Positions 9,299 to 19,353 of a DNA stretch of 64,000 nucleotides are shown in pieces. The position numbers were made by a program, and so were the translations under genes. The stretch is from Alteromonadaceae bacterium. Lineage in GTDB: Bacteria > Pseudomonadota > Gammaproteobacteria > Enterobacterales > Alteromonadaceae. The stretch spans positions 1-64,000 of the forward strand of contig WKFJ01000038.1 of the NCBI GenBank assembly GCA_014872785.1, given 5' to 3'. The notes below the pieces were generated by a model. The model was not told where the DNA came from, ran no database searches, and saw only the letters and a program-made list of their open reading frames with translations. Each line of letters opens with the position of its first letter. Position 1 is the stretch's first letter.

Positions 9299-10291
9299 AT
9301 GTCAAATCACATATGTGCACTTCTGTCTAAATGGCAGAGTGAACCCGATCTAGAATGGGTGTTAGCGACCATCATAGAAACTGATGGTTCCTCCTACCGA
9401 AAAGCTGGTGCCATGATGCTGATCAACAGTCTTGGCCAGTATCATGGTTTATTGAGTGGTGGATGTCTGGAGGCAGATATCATGTTGCAGGCGCGAAAAT
9501 GTCTAGCGTCAGGCAATTCCAAAATCATTAAATATGATATGCGCGATGACGAAGACATTGCCTGGCAATTGGGGATTGGCTGTGGTGGCATGGTGCAAAT
9601 TTTGTTGCAGCCTATTCAAGCACAGAACGGTTTTCTAAGTCTCAATGAACTTAAACAAAAACTTGAAGCTGGTGAGACGGTTTATTACCAACAAAGCCTT
9701 ACCACTGCAGCACCAGAGAATAAGGTACTCACCCAAGAGCAGTGGCAAACGCAGTTTGCTGCGACGGGAAAACAGGAGCAAGCCTATTTTGTCAGTGAAC
9801 AGAAACCGTTGGTTCGACTTGCCGTTTTTGGTGGCGGAGTAGATGCCCAGCCCCTGGTTGCTATGGCTGCCACGTTGGGGTGGCAGGTGACTTTATTTGA
9901 CTCGCGCACGGGGTATGCAAAAGACCATTATTTTCCGAGCATAGCGCAGATTGAACGAAGTGGTTATGAAACACTCGACCGTCAGGTTCTTGATGCTTTC
10001 GATGCGACCGTATTGATGAATCACAATATGAAAATGGATGCGGCATCGCTGAAACTAGCATTTTCAAGTCACACTAAATTTGTTGGGTTATTAGGTCCTA
10101 GACACAGAACTGAAAAAGTACTGGCTGAAGCTGGTTTAACGCACAGTGATATCAATAAACCATTCGCAAGCCCTATTGGGTTAAACGTTGGTGGAGAACT
10201 ACCCGAATCCATAGCCTTGTCAATTTTGTCGCAAATACACGCATTTTTGTATGACAGAGATGCAAGAGTGCTCGCTGAGTACGATTATTAA
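9299..10291 (+). CDS. xdhC: XdhC/CoxI family molybdenum cofactor maturation protein
   Basis: XdhC-type chaperone that binds Moco, promotes its sulfuration and inserts it into xanthine-dehydrogenase-family enzymes. The 330-residue product has the N-terminal XdhC/CoxI domain (GSSYRKAGAMML, LSGGCLEADI around residues 30-60, GIGCGGMVQ) and the C-terminal Rossmann-like domain (RLAVFGGGVDAQPLVAMAA near residue 180, then LLGPRHRTEKV). It is first of four genes that end with a molybdenum hydroxylase, its expected client. The next gene begins one base after the stop codon begins to end, implying coupling. The ribosome site is weak. The family call is firm; the client is inferred from position. Confidence 0.92.
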   Translation: MSNHICALLSKWQSEPDLEWVLATIIETDGSSYRKAGAMMLINSLGQYHGLLSGGCLEADIMLQARKCLASGNSKIIKYDMRDDEDIAWQLGIGCGGMVQILLQPIQAQNGFLSLNELKQKLEAGETVYYQQSLTTAAPENKVLTQEQWQTQFAATGKQEQAYFVSEQKPLVRLAVFGGGVDAQPLVAMAATLGWQVTLFDSRTGYAKDHYFPSIAQIERSGYETLDRQVLDAFDATVLMNHNMKMDAASLKLAFSSHTKFVGLLGPRHRTEKVLAEAGLTHSDINKPFASPIGLNVGGELPESIALSILSQIHAFLYDRDARVLAEYDY

Positions 10292-10292
10292 T

Positions 10293-10940
10293 ATGCAAAG
10301 GAGCGAATATAACCTTGCTATTGTGGTGTTAGCCGCGGGTGAAAGTTCTCGTTTCGATGGGATTAAGCAATTAGCAAAGGTGCAGGGCGATGAGCAGTCT
10401 GGAACGACTTTGTTGCAGCGCACGGTCAATGTTGCCAATGTACTTGAAAGTACTAGTGTTAGTGTGGTGCTTGGTGCAAATGCGCGAGAGATTTTACAGA
10501 ATAGCTCAACAATTGAGGGTGTAAATTATATCACTTGTGAACAGTGGCCTGAGGGAATGTCCGCATCTATTGCCACGGGTTGCAAAAATATACCTTCGCA
10601 AACGAGTCACATATTAATTGTGTTGGCAGATCAGGTTGCTCTAGAACAAACGCATTTTAATGAGCTTATTGAACAGAGTAGGTTGCATCATACAAAAATT
10701 ATTTGCAGTCAATTTAAAACCGAAAACGGTGCGCGCAACAGTGTACCAGCAATTTTTCCGGTAACACTAACTCCGCAGTTGATGTCTCTGACTGGAGACC
10801 AAGGTGCGCGCAAAATTATAAACGACAGTGATATGGATGTGCTGTCAGTGCTGCTGCCCGAAGCAGCTATCGATATCGATACAAAGGAACAGCTTAATGA
10901 TTGGCGTAAGGCCAGTGCAAACAAACAGGATAGATCATGA
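10293..10940 (+). CDS. mocA: MocA-like molybdenum cofactor cytidylyltransferase
   Basis: Nucleotidyltransferase of the MobA/MocA (NTP_transf_3) family, about 215 residues. The signature [20 protein letters not shown] lies at the N-terminus (about residues 9-28) and a metal-binding region follows ([13 protein letters not shown]). MocA enzymes convert Mo-molybdopterin to the cytosine dinucleotide form used by aldehyde-oxidase-type hydroxylases, which matches the two genes downstream. I place the start at 10293, two bases past the xdhC stop; a start 14 codons upstream would overlap xdhC. The stop overlaps the next start (ATGA). A CTP rather than GTP preference is inferred from context, not from a visible residue. 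Confidence 0.85.
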   Translation: MQRSEYNLAIVVLAAGESSRFDGIKQLAKVQGDEQSGTTLLQRTVNVANVLESTSVSVVLGANAREILQNSSTIEGVNYITCEQWPEGMSASIATGCKNIPSQTSHILIVLADQVALEQTHFNELIEQSRLHHTKIICSQFKTENGARNSVPAIFPVTLTPQLMSLTGDQGARKIINDSDMDVLSVLLPEAAIDIDTKEQLNDWRKASANKQDRS

Positions 10941-11398
10941 TTAATTTTACCTTAAATGGCAAAGCGACCAGTATTGACGCCAATGCATCAATGCCGTTGC
11001 TCTGGGTGTTGAGAGATGAATTGCAGATGACTGGCACCAAATACGGGTGCGGTATGGGGCTTTGTGGAGCCTGTACAGTGCACATGGATGGCCAACCCAT
11101 TCGAGCCTGTTCAATGCCAATATCAGCAGTAGCTGGTAAGGCGATTACCACCATAGAAGGGTTAGACCCTGACGCTAACCATCCAGTACAAAAGGCGTGG
11201 ATGGAACACAAGGTACCCCAATGTGGCTATTGCCAATCGGGACAAATCATGAGTGCAGCGGCCCTGTTGGAGAATAATCAAAACCCCAGCGATGAAGAGA
11301 TTGATAACTTCATGCAAGGTAACATTTGCCGCTGCGGTACTTATCCAAGAATAAAAGCCGCCATCAAAACCGCTGCAAAATTTGTGGAGGTGAAGTAA
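10937..11398 (+). CDS. 2Fe-2S subunit of molybdenum hydroxylase (IorA-like)
   Basis: Small electron-transfer subunit, 153 residues, of a xanthine-oxidase-family enzyme such as isoquinoline 1-oxidoreductase or periplasmic aldehyde oxidase. The N-terminal plant-ferredoxin-like domain has CGMGLCGAC plus a further Cys (about residues 37-57). The C-terminal helical domain has CGYCQSG (about 95-101) and CRCG (about 130). Together these bind two [2Fe-2S] clusters. It has no export signal, so it would be carried out by the Tat signal on its partner. The start overlaps the mocA stop (ATGA), and the TAA shares its last A with the next ATG, so the genes are tightly coupled. Confidence 0.93.
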   Translation: MINFTLNGKATSIDANASMPLLWVLRDELQMTGTKYGCGMGLCGACTVHMDGQPIRACSMPISAVAGKAITTIEGLDPDANHPVQKAWMEHKVPQCGYCQSGQIMSAAALLENNQNPSDEEIDNFMQGNICRCGTYPRIKAAIKTAAKFVEVK

Positions 11399-13635
11399 TG
11401 ACTCAGTTAACCAATTGTAGTCGTCGTTCCTTCTTGAAAGGCATGGGAGTCACCTCTGGTGCACTAGTGATAGGCGCGACTATTCCTAGCTTTTCTCCCA
11501 TTATGGCGGCTGCGGCTAACTACACGTTAAACCTATTTGTCAGCCTAGATACAGATGGTACGGTCAATATTATTTGTCATCGAAGTGAAATGGGACAGGG
11601 GATTCGAACCGGCCTACCACAAGTGCTTGCCGATGAAATGGAAGCGGATTGGGAACGCGTTAACATTGTGCAAGGACTTGCCAATGAGGAATATGGCAGT
11701 CAAAACACCGATGGTTCTCGTTCAATCAGACACTTTTACCAAACGATGCGAAAAATGGGGGCTTCGGCTCGTGCAATGCTGGCACAGGCGGCTGCTGATC
11801 AGTGGCAAGTGCCTGTATCTGAAGTTGTAGCGGCGGCGCATAAGGTGACTCACAAGGTTTCAGGTAAAACGATGGGCTATGGCGACCTGGCTGTGGCGGC
11901 GAGCAAGTTGAATATGCCAGCTGATGATCAAGTCAAGCTTAAAGATAAATCAGAGTTTAAATACATAGGTAAAGACCTCACAATTGTCGATTTGCCAGAT
12001 ATGCTAGTGGGCGACACGACATTCGGACAAGACGTACAATTGCCAGGAATGTTGGTAGCCAGCATAGTGCGATCGCCGGTGATTGGCGCCAATGTAAAGA
12101 GTTTCGATGAAGCGGCTGCCAAGTCATTTAAAGGTGTTACTCAGGTCATTAAAATGCCAGAACGCCAATTTCCTGTGGGCTTTAACTCCCTTCCCGGTGT
12201 TGCTGTTTTAGCGAAGAATACTTGGGCCGCGCAGCAAGGCGCCAAACTGTTAAATGTGCAATGGACTGACCATGATAATGCTAAACACGATTCCTCTGAT
12301 TATTTAAAAGCTTTAGAGGAAAAAGTCGCTGGCAAAGGTAAAGTGCAGCGCAGTGCGGGAGATGCATACGCTGCACTAGCATCATCTTCGAAAACGTTAA
12401 CTGCAAAGTACACCGTACCTTATTTGGCGCACGCACCAATGGAACCGCCTGCGGCTACAGCAACTTTTATTGATGGCGCGGTGGAAATTTGGGCTTGTAC
12501 GCAAACACCTCAATCGACGCAAAATACGGTTGCTCAGGTATTAGGCATCGATAAATCCAAAGTGAAAGTTAACGTGACCCTATTGGGTGGCGGTTTTGGT
12601 CGTAAATCAAAACCGGATTTTTCAGTTGAAGCGGCATTACTGGCGAGAGAAACGGGTAAACCTGTAAAAGTTGTTTGGAGTCGTGAGGACGATATTCAGC
12701 AATGTTATTTTCACGCTATCAGTGCGCAGCGATTTGAGGCGGGACTTGATGAAAATGGACAAGTGACCAGCTGGATCCAAAGAACCGCGTTTCCGAGTAT
12801 TAGCTGGACGTTTAACGGTCAAGCTGACGAACCTTCCGGTGGTGAACTATCGTTGGGCTTTGCCGATGTCCCCTTTGAAGTTGCTAATTTAAGTTGCGAA
12901 ACTCATAAAGCCAACGCGCACACCCGAATTGGTTGGGTGCGTTCGGTATCTAATATCCAGCATGCATTTGCGCGTGGTTCCTTTGTTGATGAAGTCGCTG
13001 TTGCGGCTAACGTAGCCCCACATAAGATGTGGCATCAATTAATAGGGTCCGATAGAAAGGTTGATCCTAAATCACAGGGCTTTGAATTTTCAAACTATGG
13101 GGAATCATTAGATACGTTTCCAATTGACACCAAACGCTTAAAAGCCGTATTAGATTTAGTGGTAGACAAATCAGGTGCCGATAAAGCTACCGCAGAAAAC
13201 GAAGGGTGGGGGATCAGCGTACACCGCAGTTTTGTGAGTTATGTGGCAGTCGCTGTAAAGGTGAATATTGCGAATAACAAGGTTACCGTGATGGAGATGC
13301 ATTCGGCTATTGACGCAGGTACGGTGGTGAACCCAGACCGCGTTAAATCACAACAAGAAGGTTCAATGATATTCGGACTGTCGCTTGCACTGATGGGCGA
13401 GATCAGTTTCAAAGATGGTCGAGTTCAGCAATCTAATTATCACGACTATCCGGTTGCACGAATCAATCAAACTCCGGCTAAGATAGAAACCTACATTATC
13501 TCTTCAGATGCGCCCGCTGGCGGTGTTGGCGAGCCAGGTACACCACCTGTAGCGGCTGCGTTAACCAATGCTATTTTTAGAGCGGGTGGTCAGCGCATTC
13601 GAGACCTTCCTATAAACAAACACATGCAAGTGTAG
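11398..13635 (+). CDS. Tat-exported molybdopterin-binding hydroxylase subunit (IorB-like)
   Basis: Large catalytic subunit, 745 residues, of a molybdenum hydroxylase that oxidises aldehydes or N-heterocycles with water as oxygen donor. A twin-arginine signal (SRRSFLKG, residues 8-15) and hydrophobic stretch ending near MAAAA indicate a folded, cofactor-loaded periplasmic enzyme. Moco-contact motif LLGGGFGRK (near residue 400) and the catalytic-glutamate motif GVGEPGTPP (near residue 712) are intact. There is no FAD subunit, so electrons probably go to a cytochrome or quinone. The ATG at 11398 is chosen over an upstream in-frame start because it overlaps the previous stop and begins the Tat signal. 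The substrate is not predictable. Confidence 0.93.
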   Translation: MTQLTNCSRRSFLKGMGVTSGALVIGATIPSFSPIMAAAANYTLNLFVSLDTDGTVNIICHRSEMGQGIRTGLPQVLADEMEADWERVNIVQGLANEEYGSQNTDGSRSIRHFYQTMRKMGASARAMLAQAAADQWQVPVSEVVAAAHKVTHKVSGKTMGYGDLAVAASKLNMPADDQVKLKDKSEFKYIGKDLTIVDLPDMLVGDTTFGQDVQLPGMLVASIVRSPVIGANVKSFDEAAAKSFKGVTQVIKMPERQFPVGFNSLPGVAVLAKNTWAAQQGAKLLNVQWTDHDNAKHDSSDYLKALEEKVAGKGKVQRSAGDAYAALASSSKTLTAKYTVPYLAHAPMEPPAATATFIDGAVEIWACTQTPQSTQNTVAQVLGIDKSKVKVNVTLLGGGFGRKSKPDFSVEAALLARETGKPVKVVWSREDDIQQCYFHAISAQRFEAGLDENGQVTSWIQRTAFPSISWTFNGQADEPSGGELSLGFADVPFEVANLSCETHKANAHTRIGWVRSVSNIQHAFARGSFVDEVAVAANVAPHKMWHQLIGSDRKVDPKSQGFEFSNYGESLDTFPIDTKRLKAVLDLVVDKSGADKATAENEGWGISVHRSFVSYVAVAVKVNIANNKVTVMEMHSAIDAGTVVNPDRVKSQQEGSMIFGLSLALMGEISFKDGRVQQSNYHDYPVARINQTPAKIETYIISSDAPAGGVGEPGTPPVAAALTNAIFRAGGQRIRDLPINKHMQV

Positions 13636-13657
13636 ATGCTTGACATTGGACAATGAG

Positions 13658-13682
13658 AGAGGGCGGTTTTCCGCCCTTTTTT
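13658..13682 (+). terminator. Terminator of the molybdenum hydroxylase operon
   Basis: GGGCGG-TTTT-CCGCCC followed by six T, 25 bases after the stop codon. It is a canonical intrinsic terminator. Confidence 0.92.
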
Positions 13683-13753
13683 GTCTCAACCTTATCGCAA
13701 ATAGCCAGCTCAAATGCCCTGTGTTACTTTATAAAAAACACTGAAGGATGTTT

Positions 13754-14710
13754 ATGACGACAAGGCAAACTGCATATAACTTACTAGAGAAGGATTTCAG
13801 TCGGTCGCTGGGTAACAAACTGGTGAGTGGGTTTATTGTTACGTTGATTCTTGCCAATGTCACCGCAGTTATTATCGAATCTTACCCGCCTATTGGCATT
13901 CGTTATCACACCGAGTTTCAGCTCTTTAATCTGGTGTCGGTCATCATCTTTACAATCGAATATCTTGCACGTGTATGGGTTAGCTTAGAAGCGAATGACC
14001 TGGATGAAACCAAACCCATACGCTCGCGCGTTAAATATATGCTGACGCCAGTGGCAATTATTGATTTATTGGCAATAGCTCCTTTTTATCTTGCGTTTAT
14101 TGTCCCTATCGACTTGCGTTATTTACGCATGCTAAGAATGTTACGCCTACTCAAATTAACCCACTATTTTAAAGGGCTTAATTTGTTTGCGAGTGTCTTG
14201 TACAAAGAATTAGCCACCATTGGTGCGGCTATTTTTACGGTTATCATTCTGGTTATTTTATCTGCCAGTATTATGTACAGCATTGAAAATCAGGCGCAGC
14301 CTGAGGTATTCGACAGTATCCCCAGCGCTATGTGGTGGGCAGTGGTTACCATGACCACTGTCGGTTATGGCGATGTCACGCCTGTTACCTTTTTAGGTAA
14401 GTTTATTTCAATCTTTATCATGTTATTAGGTGTGGGGGTAGTGGCACTTCCGGCAGCAATGTTGGCCGCCAAGTTTGGTGATGAATTGCGCCTGAGAAAG
14501 CGTTTACTTGAAGTTGAAGTGGCCAATGCACTTTCCGATGGAGTGGTGACCGATATAGAACGCAAAGAGTTAGACGCTCTTGCAGATAAGCTCGACCTAT
14601 CAACCGATGTGCTGGAGAGCCTTATTCAAACGCGCAGTGTAGAACAATTAAAACTGATGAATTGTCCACACTGCGACAAGCCCATTTTTTATCATAACAA
14701 GGGCGACTAG
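13754..14710 (+). CDS. Voltage-gated potassium channel (Kv-type, 6 TM)
   Basis: Inner-membrane tetrameric K+ channel subunit, about 318 residues. Segments S1-S6 fill roughly residues 25-240. S4 is the regular basic helix LRYLRMLRMLRLLKLTHY, the pore helix is PSAMWWAVVTMT, and the selectivity filter TVGYGD is intact. The cytoplasmic tail holds a helical stretch with ADKLDLSTDVLESL and ends in CPHCDKPIFYHN, a single CxxC knuckle that could bind metal. The start at 13754 follows AAGGA at ideal spacing; the ATG two codons earlier overlaps that site. The gene is convergent with ltrA, with one base between stops. Confidence 0.92.
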   Translation: MTTRQTAYNLLEKDFSRSLGNKLVSGFIVTLILANVTAVIIESYPPIGIRYHTEFQLFNLVSVIIFTIEYLARVWVSLEANDLDETKPIRSRVKYMLTPVAIIDLLAIAPFYLAFIVPIDLRYLRMLRMLRLLKLTHYFKGLNLFASVLYKELATIGAAIFTVIILVILSASIMYSIENQAQPEVFDSIPSAMWWAVVTMTTVGYGDVTPVTFLGKFISIFIMLLGVGVVALPAAMLAAKFGDELRLRKRLLEVEVANALSDGVVTDIERKELDALADKLDLSTDVLESLIQTRSVEQLKLMNCPHCDKPIFYHNKGD

Positions 14711-14711
14711 T

Positions 14712-15944
14712 TTAGTGCTTGCCTTCGCTTTTTAGGATAGCTTCCGCCTCAGCTTCCTCTTGTGACAGAGTGATGTAAGCACGCGTCAATGGTATCGCTA
14801 TTTGAGAAATAAGCGCGATTCCCCACAGTATATTGCCAACGATGGAAGGCACATATGGCACAACCGCAAGGGTCACAAATGCCATGGCAATACCGAAGAT
14901 TCGAATCTTTGTGGTTGCGAATCTGTGCGCCACACGGGTTTCAATATTAAATTGTATCCACAGTAAGCAGGCCAAATACAGCGCGAGGCCAGTACAGCCG
15001 ATTACCGCGTATTTCAGTGGATAAGGATCCCATATGCCGACTTTAACTTCACCAGCCAATGCTACGCCAACCATCACTGCTGCTAACATCAAAAAGAGGT
15101 GTGCTAACCACCAATTCACTAGCGTACTTTTGTTGGTGTTTTTAGGTTTGCCGTTGCCTACGAAGTCGAAATAAATCCAGCACAACACGAAAACTGAAAA
15201 CCCGCCAAAAACAAAATTGATAAAAATGTCAGGGCTAATTTTATAAATGCCTTTTTCAGCCAGTGTAACGACTAGTTTAAAGAAGCCTTCTCCAACAACA
15301 ATCAGTAATAACAGAGCAAAGCGTTCCGACATGTGTCCCATTCTCGGAACAAAGCGGTGGCATTCCAATACGCCAATTTTAGGTAACATGTAGAGCAGTT
15401 GAATGGCGACAATACCGGTTGCAAACAAAATGTAACTGTAAGGGGCAGCAAGGAATGCACTTATAGCGAATACCACTGCCAGTACAAAGAAATTTCGACT
15501 TACTTTACTCGCTAAAATCGTTTCTTCTACGCCTAACTTATTGGTTCGGTAGTATAAAAACGCGGTTATAAAGCGATTGGCGGCAAACGCTAATGCAAAG
15601 TACATCCAACCTTTGTTATGAACTGACGGGATTGACGCGGCCATTATCATGGCCGTTACAATTTGGCTGGACATGATAAGCCGGTGTTTTACGTCGGTAC
15701 TGACGTACAAGGAGTTAAAAACGCTGGAATCTGCCCAGGCAAACCAAATAGCGATGAACATACCGGCAAAAACCAAGAAGCCGTTTAGATGCAAATGTTC
15801 ACTTAAATAGTTACCCAGTAGGAAAATAATAACGACGTGAATTAAATCGTAAAACAATTCGATCCAATGTACGTGGTCGTGTGCATCATCCGAATCCATA
15901 TGATGTTGCGGTGCACGCCACATCGGGTGTTTATCAAGTGCCAT
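14712..15944 (-). CDS. ltrA: Low temperature requirement protein A family membrane protein
   Basis: LtrA-family polytopic inner-membrane protein of 410 residues with about ten to twelve hydrophobic segments. The family start motif WIELFYDLIHVVIIF (about residues 28-42) and the central GHMSERFALLLLIVVGE are clear. LtrA was named from a Listeria mutant that grows poorly in the cold; its molecular function is not established. The N-terminus is rich in His and Asp (QHHMDSDDAHDHVHW), which may bind metal, but this is not proven. The gene lies downstream of the MCP terminator and has about 110 bases of its own upstream sequence. Confidence 0.88.
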   Translation of the reverse strand: MALDKHPMWRAPQHHMDSDDAHDHVHWIELFYDLIHVVIIFLLGNYLSEHLHLNGFLVFAGMFIAIWFAWADSSVFNSLYVSTDVKHRLIMSSQIVTAMIMAASIPSVHNKGWMYFALAFAANRFITAFLYYRTNKLGVEETILASKVSRNFFVLAVVFAISAFLAAPYSYILFATGIVAIQLLYMLPKIGVLECHRFVPRMGHMSERFALLLLIVVGEGFFKLVVTLAEKGIYKISPDIFINFVFGGFSVFVLCWIYFDFVGNGKPKNTNKSTLVNWWLAHLFLMLAAVMVGVALAGEVKVGIWDPYPLKYAVIGCTGLALYLACLLWIQFNIETRVAHRFATTKIRIFGIAMAFVTLAVVPYVPSIVGNILWGIALISQIAIPLTRAYITLSQEEAEAEAILKSEGKH

Positions 15945-16053
15945 ATATATTACTTATTGTTGTTTTGTGTAAACGATATCAGATTGAATCTGGAATATCA
16001 GTGAAATGTTTGGTTGATGCTTTTGGGAGATTACAAATTGTCTCAGTGCACAT

Positions 16054-16080
16054 AAAAAGACAACGCTTTCGCGTTGTTTT
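16054..16080 (-). terminator. Terminator of the chemoreceptor operon
   Basis: ACAACGC-TTTC-GCGTTGT; on the minus strand it is followed by TCTTTTTATG. It lies 26 bases past the stop of the poly-HAMP receptor. Confidence 0.85.
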
Positions 16081-16105
16081 CTAATTGCTTATTTGTTTTT
16101 GAGAA

Positions 16106-19100
16106 CTACCACTCTTCCCATTCACCTGTCTCATCTGAGTCAAAGGCATCTGAAATCGGGGTAGGGGGGGTGGCAACCGGTTTCGCGACCTCAACGGGTT
16201 TGGGTTCTTTTTTCGCTGGCTTTGGAGCCGTAACTGGAGCAGCCGAAGGCGCAACTTCACTCACTTCGACCGCTTTCGTCTTTTTGCTGCTCACCTGGTT
16301 GGCATCGAGTTTGAATTGCTCCACCAAATTAAACATTTGGTTGGCTTGCTGATTCAACGACGTAGCTGCCGCAGTCGATTCTTCAACTAGAGCCGCATTT
16401 TGTTGTGTAGATTCGTTGAGACTATCTGTGGCAACCGCAATTTGTTCAATACTAGACTGCTGTTCTGCAGCGTCAGTTTTAATGTCTTCTATCGCAGAGG
16501 TGACACTGGCCACAGACTGCATAATTTCCTTAAGGGTTTCGCCAGCTTTGGAGACTAACTCGCTGCCTTCATCAACCTTGCTACTGCTTTCAACGATAAG
16601 CGCTTTTATTTCTTTCGCTGCTTGGGCTGAGCGCTGTGCCAAATTGCGAACTTCGCCCGCCACCACCGCAAAACCGCGACCTGACTCACCGGCTCTCGCA
16701 GCTTCAACAGCAGCGTTTAAAGCAAGGAGGTTAGTTTGGAAAGCGATTTCATCGATGACGCCGATAATGTCTGAAATCTTGCGACTAGAGCGGTTGATTT
16801 CTTCCATTGCGGTTACCGCTTGTTCGACAACTTCGCCGCCGTGTTCTGCGATACGCGCAGAGGAATTGGCAAGTTGAGAAGACTCAGCTGCTCTCTCAGC
16901 TGCGCTTTTCACTTGTTCCGTCATTTCCTGCATGGTAGCGGCTGTCTCTTCAAGCGCAGTCGCTTGCGATTGCGTGCGAGCACTCAAGTCATTATTGCCT
17001 ACCGCTATTTCATCAGAGCCCGTATTTACACTGTCGGCGGCGTCTCTGATTTGGGTCATGGTTGAGGCGAGGTTATCGACAGATGAATTGATATTAGAGG
17101 CAAGTTCGTCGAACACACCTTTGTATTCATTCGGTATTTTCTGAGTAAGGTCGCCGTCAGAGAGGGCACTTGCGACGTTCGCCGTATCACTGATTACCTG
17201 ATCACAGACATCGACAAGTTCGTTAATACTGCCACTTAATGTGCTGAAAAACCCTGCTTTACCTTCCAGTTCAATACGACTGGAAAGGTCACCGTTTTTG
17301 GCGGCATCTACGAGTTGTTGAATGTCTCCTTCAATCACTTCACGTAATTTACCAATGGTAGCGTTTGCATCTGATTTAAGCTTGTCAAAGTCGCCACGAT
17401 AGGTGGTGTCTATCGTCTTCGATAAATCACCCGCGGCAAGCGCGCCAAACACGCGGCTTGTGTCGTTGACCACCTGGGCGCTGGTATTCACCAATTCGTT
17501 GATACCTTCAGATAAACCGCGATAGAACCCAGACTTACCGGCTAAATCTATACGACGGTTTAGCTTACCTGCTTTAGCTTCATCCACTAACTGTTGTACA
17601 TCTTTTTCAATGACGTTGGAAAGTTGATCTGAAGTATTGTTGGCATCCATTTTCAGCTGATTAAATGAACCCAAGTATTCATTCTCAATACGTTTAGATA
17701 AATCGCCTTCAGATAGTGCCTTGAGCACTGTGCCTGTGTCTGAGACGATATTCTCAGCGTCATTAACCAAGTCGTTAATGCTAGAGCTCAGGGTAAAGAA
17801 GAAGCCTGTCTTATCGCCTGTATCGATACGTTGAGACAGGTCACCTTGTTTCGCTGCGTTTACCAGCGATTGAATATCACCTTCAATAACATCGACCAGT
17901 TTGTCGACTGTAGCATTGGCATCCTGTTTTAGCTTATCGAACGAGCCACGGTAATCACGCTTAATGTGTTTACTCAGGTCACCCTTAGCCATGGCACCTA
18001 ACACCTCCAATGAATCGCTTATAATATTGTCACTGTTAGTTACCAGTTCATTGATGCCGGAGCTTAAATCTTGATAAAAACCCTGTTTATCAGAAAGGTC
18101 GATTCGGTCGGTTAAATCGCCGTTACGGGCTTTGTTCACTAAGCTTTGAATATCGCGTTCAATAACGCTTCTAAGCTTGCTTGTCGTTGCATTGGCGTTT
18201 CGTTTAAGTTCATCAAACGCGCCGCGATATTCAGTATTAATATTTTGCGATAAATCGCCTTCAGCAAGTGCGCTGATCACGCGACTGGTGTCTTCCACCA
18301 CCTGCTGCGAAATACCAACTAAGTCATTTATGCCGTTGCAAAGGGCACGATAACAACCTTCTTTGCCTTGTAGGTTGATTCGATTATTAAGGTTACCGTC
18401 ACCTGCTTGTTGCACCAACATGTGTACGTCACGCTCAATTACCTGAGTCAGGTTGCTTTGCATTTCTTGCATTGAACGCAACAATTGGCCTGCTTCGTCG
18501 TCGGATTTAATCACAATATTGGTGGTTAAATCACCGGCAGCAATACTTTTAGAGACTCTAATTGCACTGTTAAGTGAACTAATAATTGAGCGTGTTAGCA
18601 ATAGCATTCCAACACTTAAGAAGACCACTACAAAGATTAAGAATCCTGATATAGCATTACGTGAGCCTGCGATTTCTTCTTCAAAGCCCAGGGACATATC
18701 CTTAATTTCCTGGTTAGCGGTTAAAACTTCGTTACTCAACTGCTTACTTTGATTTAAATCTGCCGTTAATTTTTGAATTTCTTCAACTTTCCTTTGAATC
18801 TCATCGTTAAAGGCAAACATTTCCTTGACAGTGTTAGACAGACTCACAAGACCCTCTCGACGTATAGTCTCCTCGATGTCAGTTGCAGTATCGGTAAGGT
18901 CTTCCACCATATATAAAGTGTCAACTTCCTCCATTTCTTCTGCAATGGCTTCCAATTCTTCTATTACATCGATTTGGCTTGACGCGAAGCTCTGAATTTT
19001 TCGTTCAAGAATACGAATATTTTGATTTGTTCTTGAGATGTCTTGAGCAAGTGTGGTCATTTGCGTAGACAGCTCAGTAAGCTTACTGTCTGCTAAAGTA

Positions 19101-19300
19101 ATACTCGCTTCGGTAGATTGGGAATTGTTTACGCCGGTTTCAGCTTGGGACATGATAGTTTCAAATCCCGAATTGAGGCTACTGAAGGTTGTTACCGTTA
19201 AGCCGATAACAAATAACAACAGTAACCCTATTACGATGCCGCCACCAACTAACTTTGCCTTAATCGTTAACTTACTTAACGGTCCTTTTGCTGTAGCCAC
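16106..19300 (-). CDS. Methyl-accepting chemotaxis protein with 11 tandem HAMP units
   Basis: Chemoreceptor of 1064 residues. TM1 covers about 17-40, a helical periplasmic domain 41-215, and TM2 216-240. Then come eleven HAMP-type units whose conserved Gly of the GDL motif falls at 256, 302, 348, 394, 440, 486, 532, 578, 624, 670 and 716, an exact 46-residue spacing with no gap. Two sequence types alternate (RDIQSLVxxAxxGDL...GINELV and DTxxVxxALxxGDL...RGxFDxLK). The kinase-control hairpin follows (tip [20 protein letters not shown]), then a Pro/Ala/Lys linker. The end is GEWEEW, which fits the aromatic-x-x-aromatic pentapeptide that tethers CheR/CheB in Tar and Tsr. It sits 53 bases after the PilJ-like gene, in the same operon. 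Ligand unknown. Confidence 0.95.
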   Translation of the reverse strand: MATAKGPLSKLTIKAKLVGGGIVIGLLLLFVIGLTVTTFSSLNSGFETIMSQAETGVNNSQSTEASITLADSKLTELSTQMTTLAQDISRTNQNIRILERKIQSFASSQIDVIEELEAIAEEMEEVDTLYMVEDLTDTATDIEETIRREGLVSLSNTVKEMFAFNDEIQRKVEEIQKLTADLNQSKQLSNEVLTANQEIKDMSLGFEEEIAGSRNAISGFLIFVVVFLSVGMLLLTRSIISSLNSAIRVSKSIAAGDLTTNIVIKSDDEAGQLLRSMQEMQSNLTQVIERDVHMLVQQAGDGNLNNRINLQGKEGCYRALCNGINDLVGISQQVVEDTSRVISALAEGDLSQNINTEYRGAFDELKRNANATTSKLRSVIERDIQSLVNKARNGDLTDRIDLSDKQGFYQDLSSGINELVTNSDNIISDSLEVLGAMAKGDLSKHIKRDYRGSFDKLKQDANATVDKLVDVIEGDIQSLVNAAKQGDLSQRIDTGDKTGFFFTLSSSINDLVNDAENIVSDTGTVLKALSEGDLSKRIENEYLGSFNQLKMDANNTSDQLSNVIEKDVQQLVDEAKAGKLNRRIDLAGKSGFYRGLSEGINELVNTSAQVVNDTSRVFGALAAGDLSKTIDTTYRGDFDKLKSDANATIGKLREVIEGDIQQLVDAAKNGDLSSRIELEGKAGFFSTLSGSINELVDVCDQVISDTANVASALSDGDLTQKIPNEYKGVFDELASNINSSVDNLASTMTQIRDAADSVNTGSDEIAVGNNDLSARTQSQATALEETAATMQEMTEQVKSAAERAAESSQLANSSARIAEHGGEVVEQAVTAMEEINRSSRKISDIIGVIDEIAFQTNLLALNAAVEAARAGESGRGFAVVAGEVRNLAQRSAQAAKEIKALIVESSSKVDEGSELVSKAGETLKEIMQSVASVTSAIEDIKTDAAEQQSSIEQIAVATDSLNESTQQNAALVEESTAAATSLNQQANQMFNLVEQFKLDANQVSSKKTKAVEVSEVAPSAAPVTAPKPAKKEPKPVEVAKPVATPPTPISDAFDSDETGEWEEW

Positions 19301-19353
19301 GAAACAACTCCCATCAGATTGTGCAGATTTTTATTGTTTTTGTTAGTTCAGTT

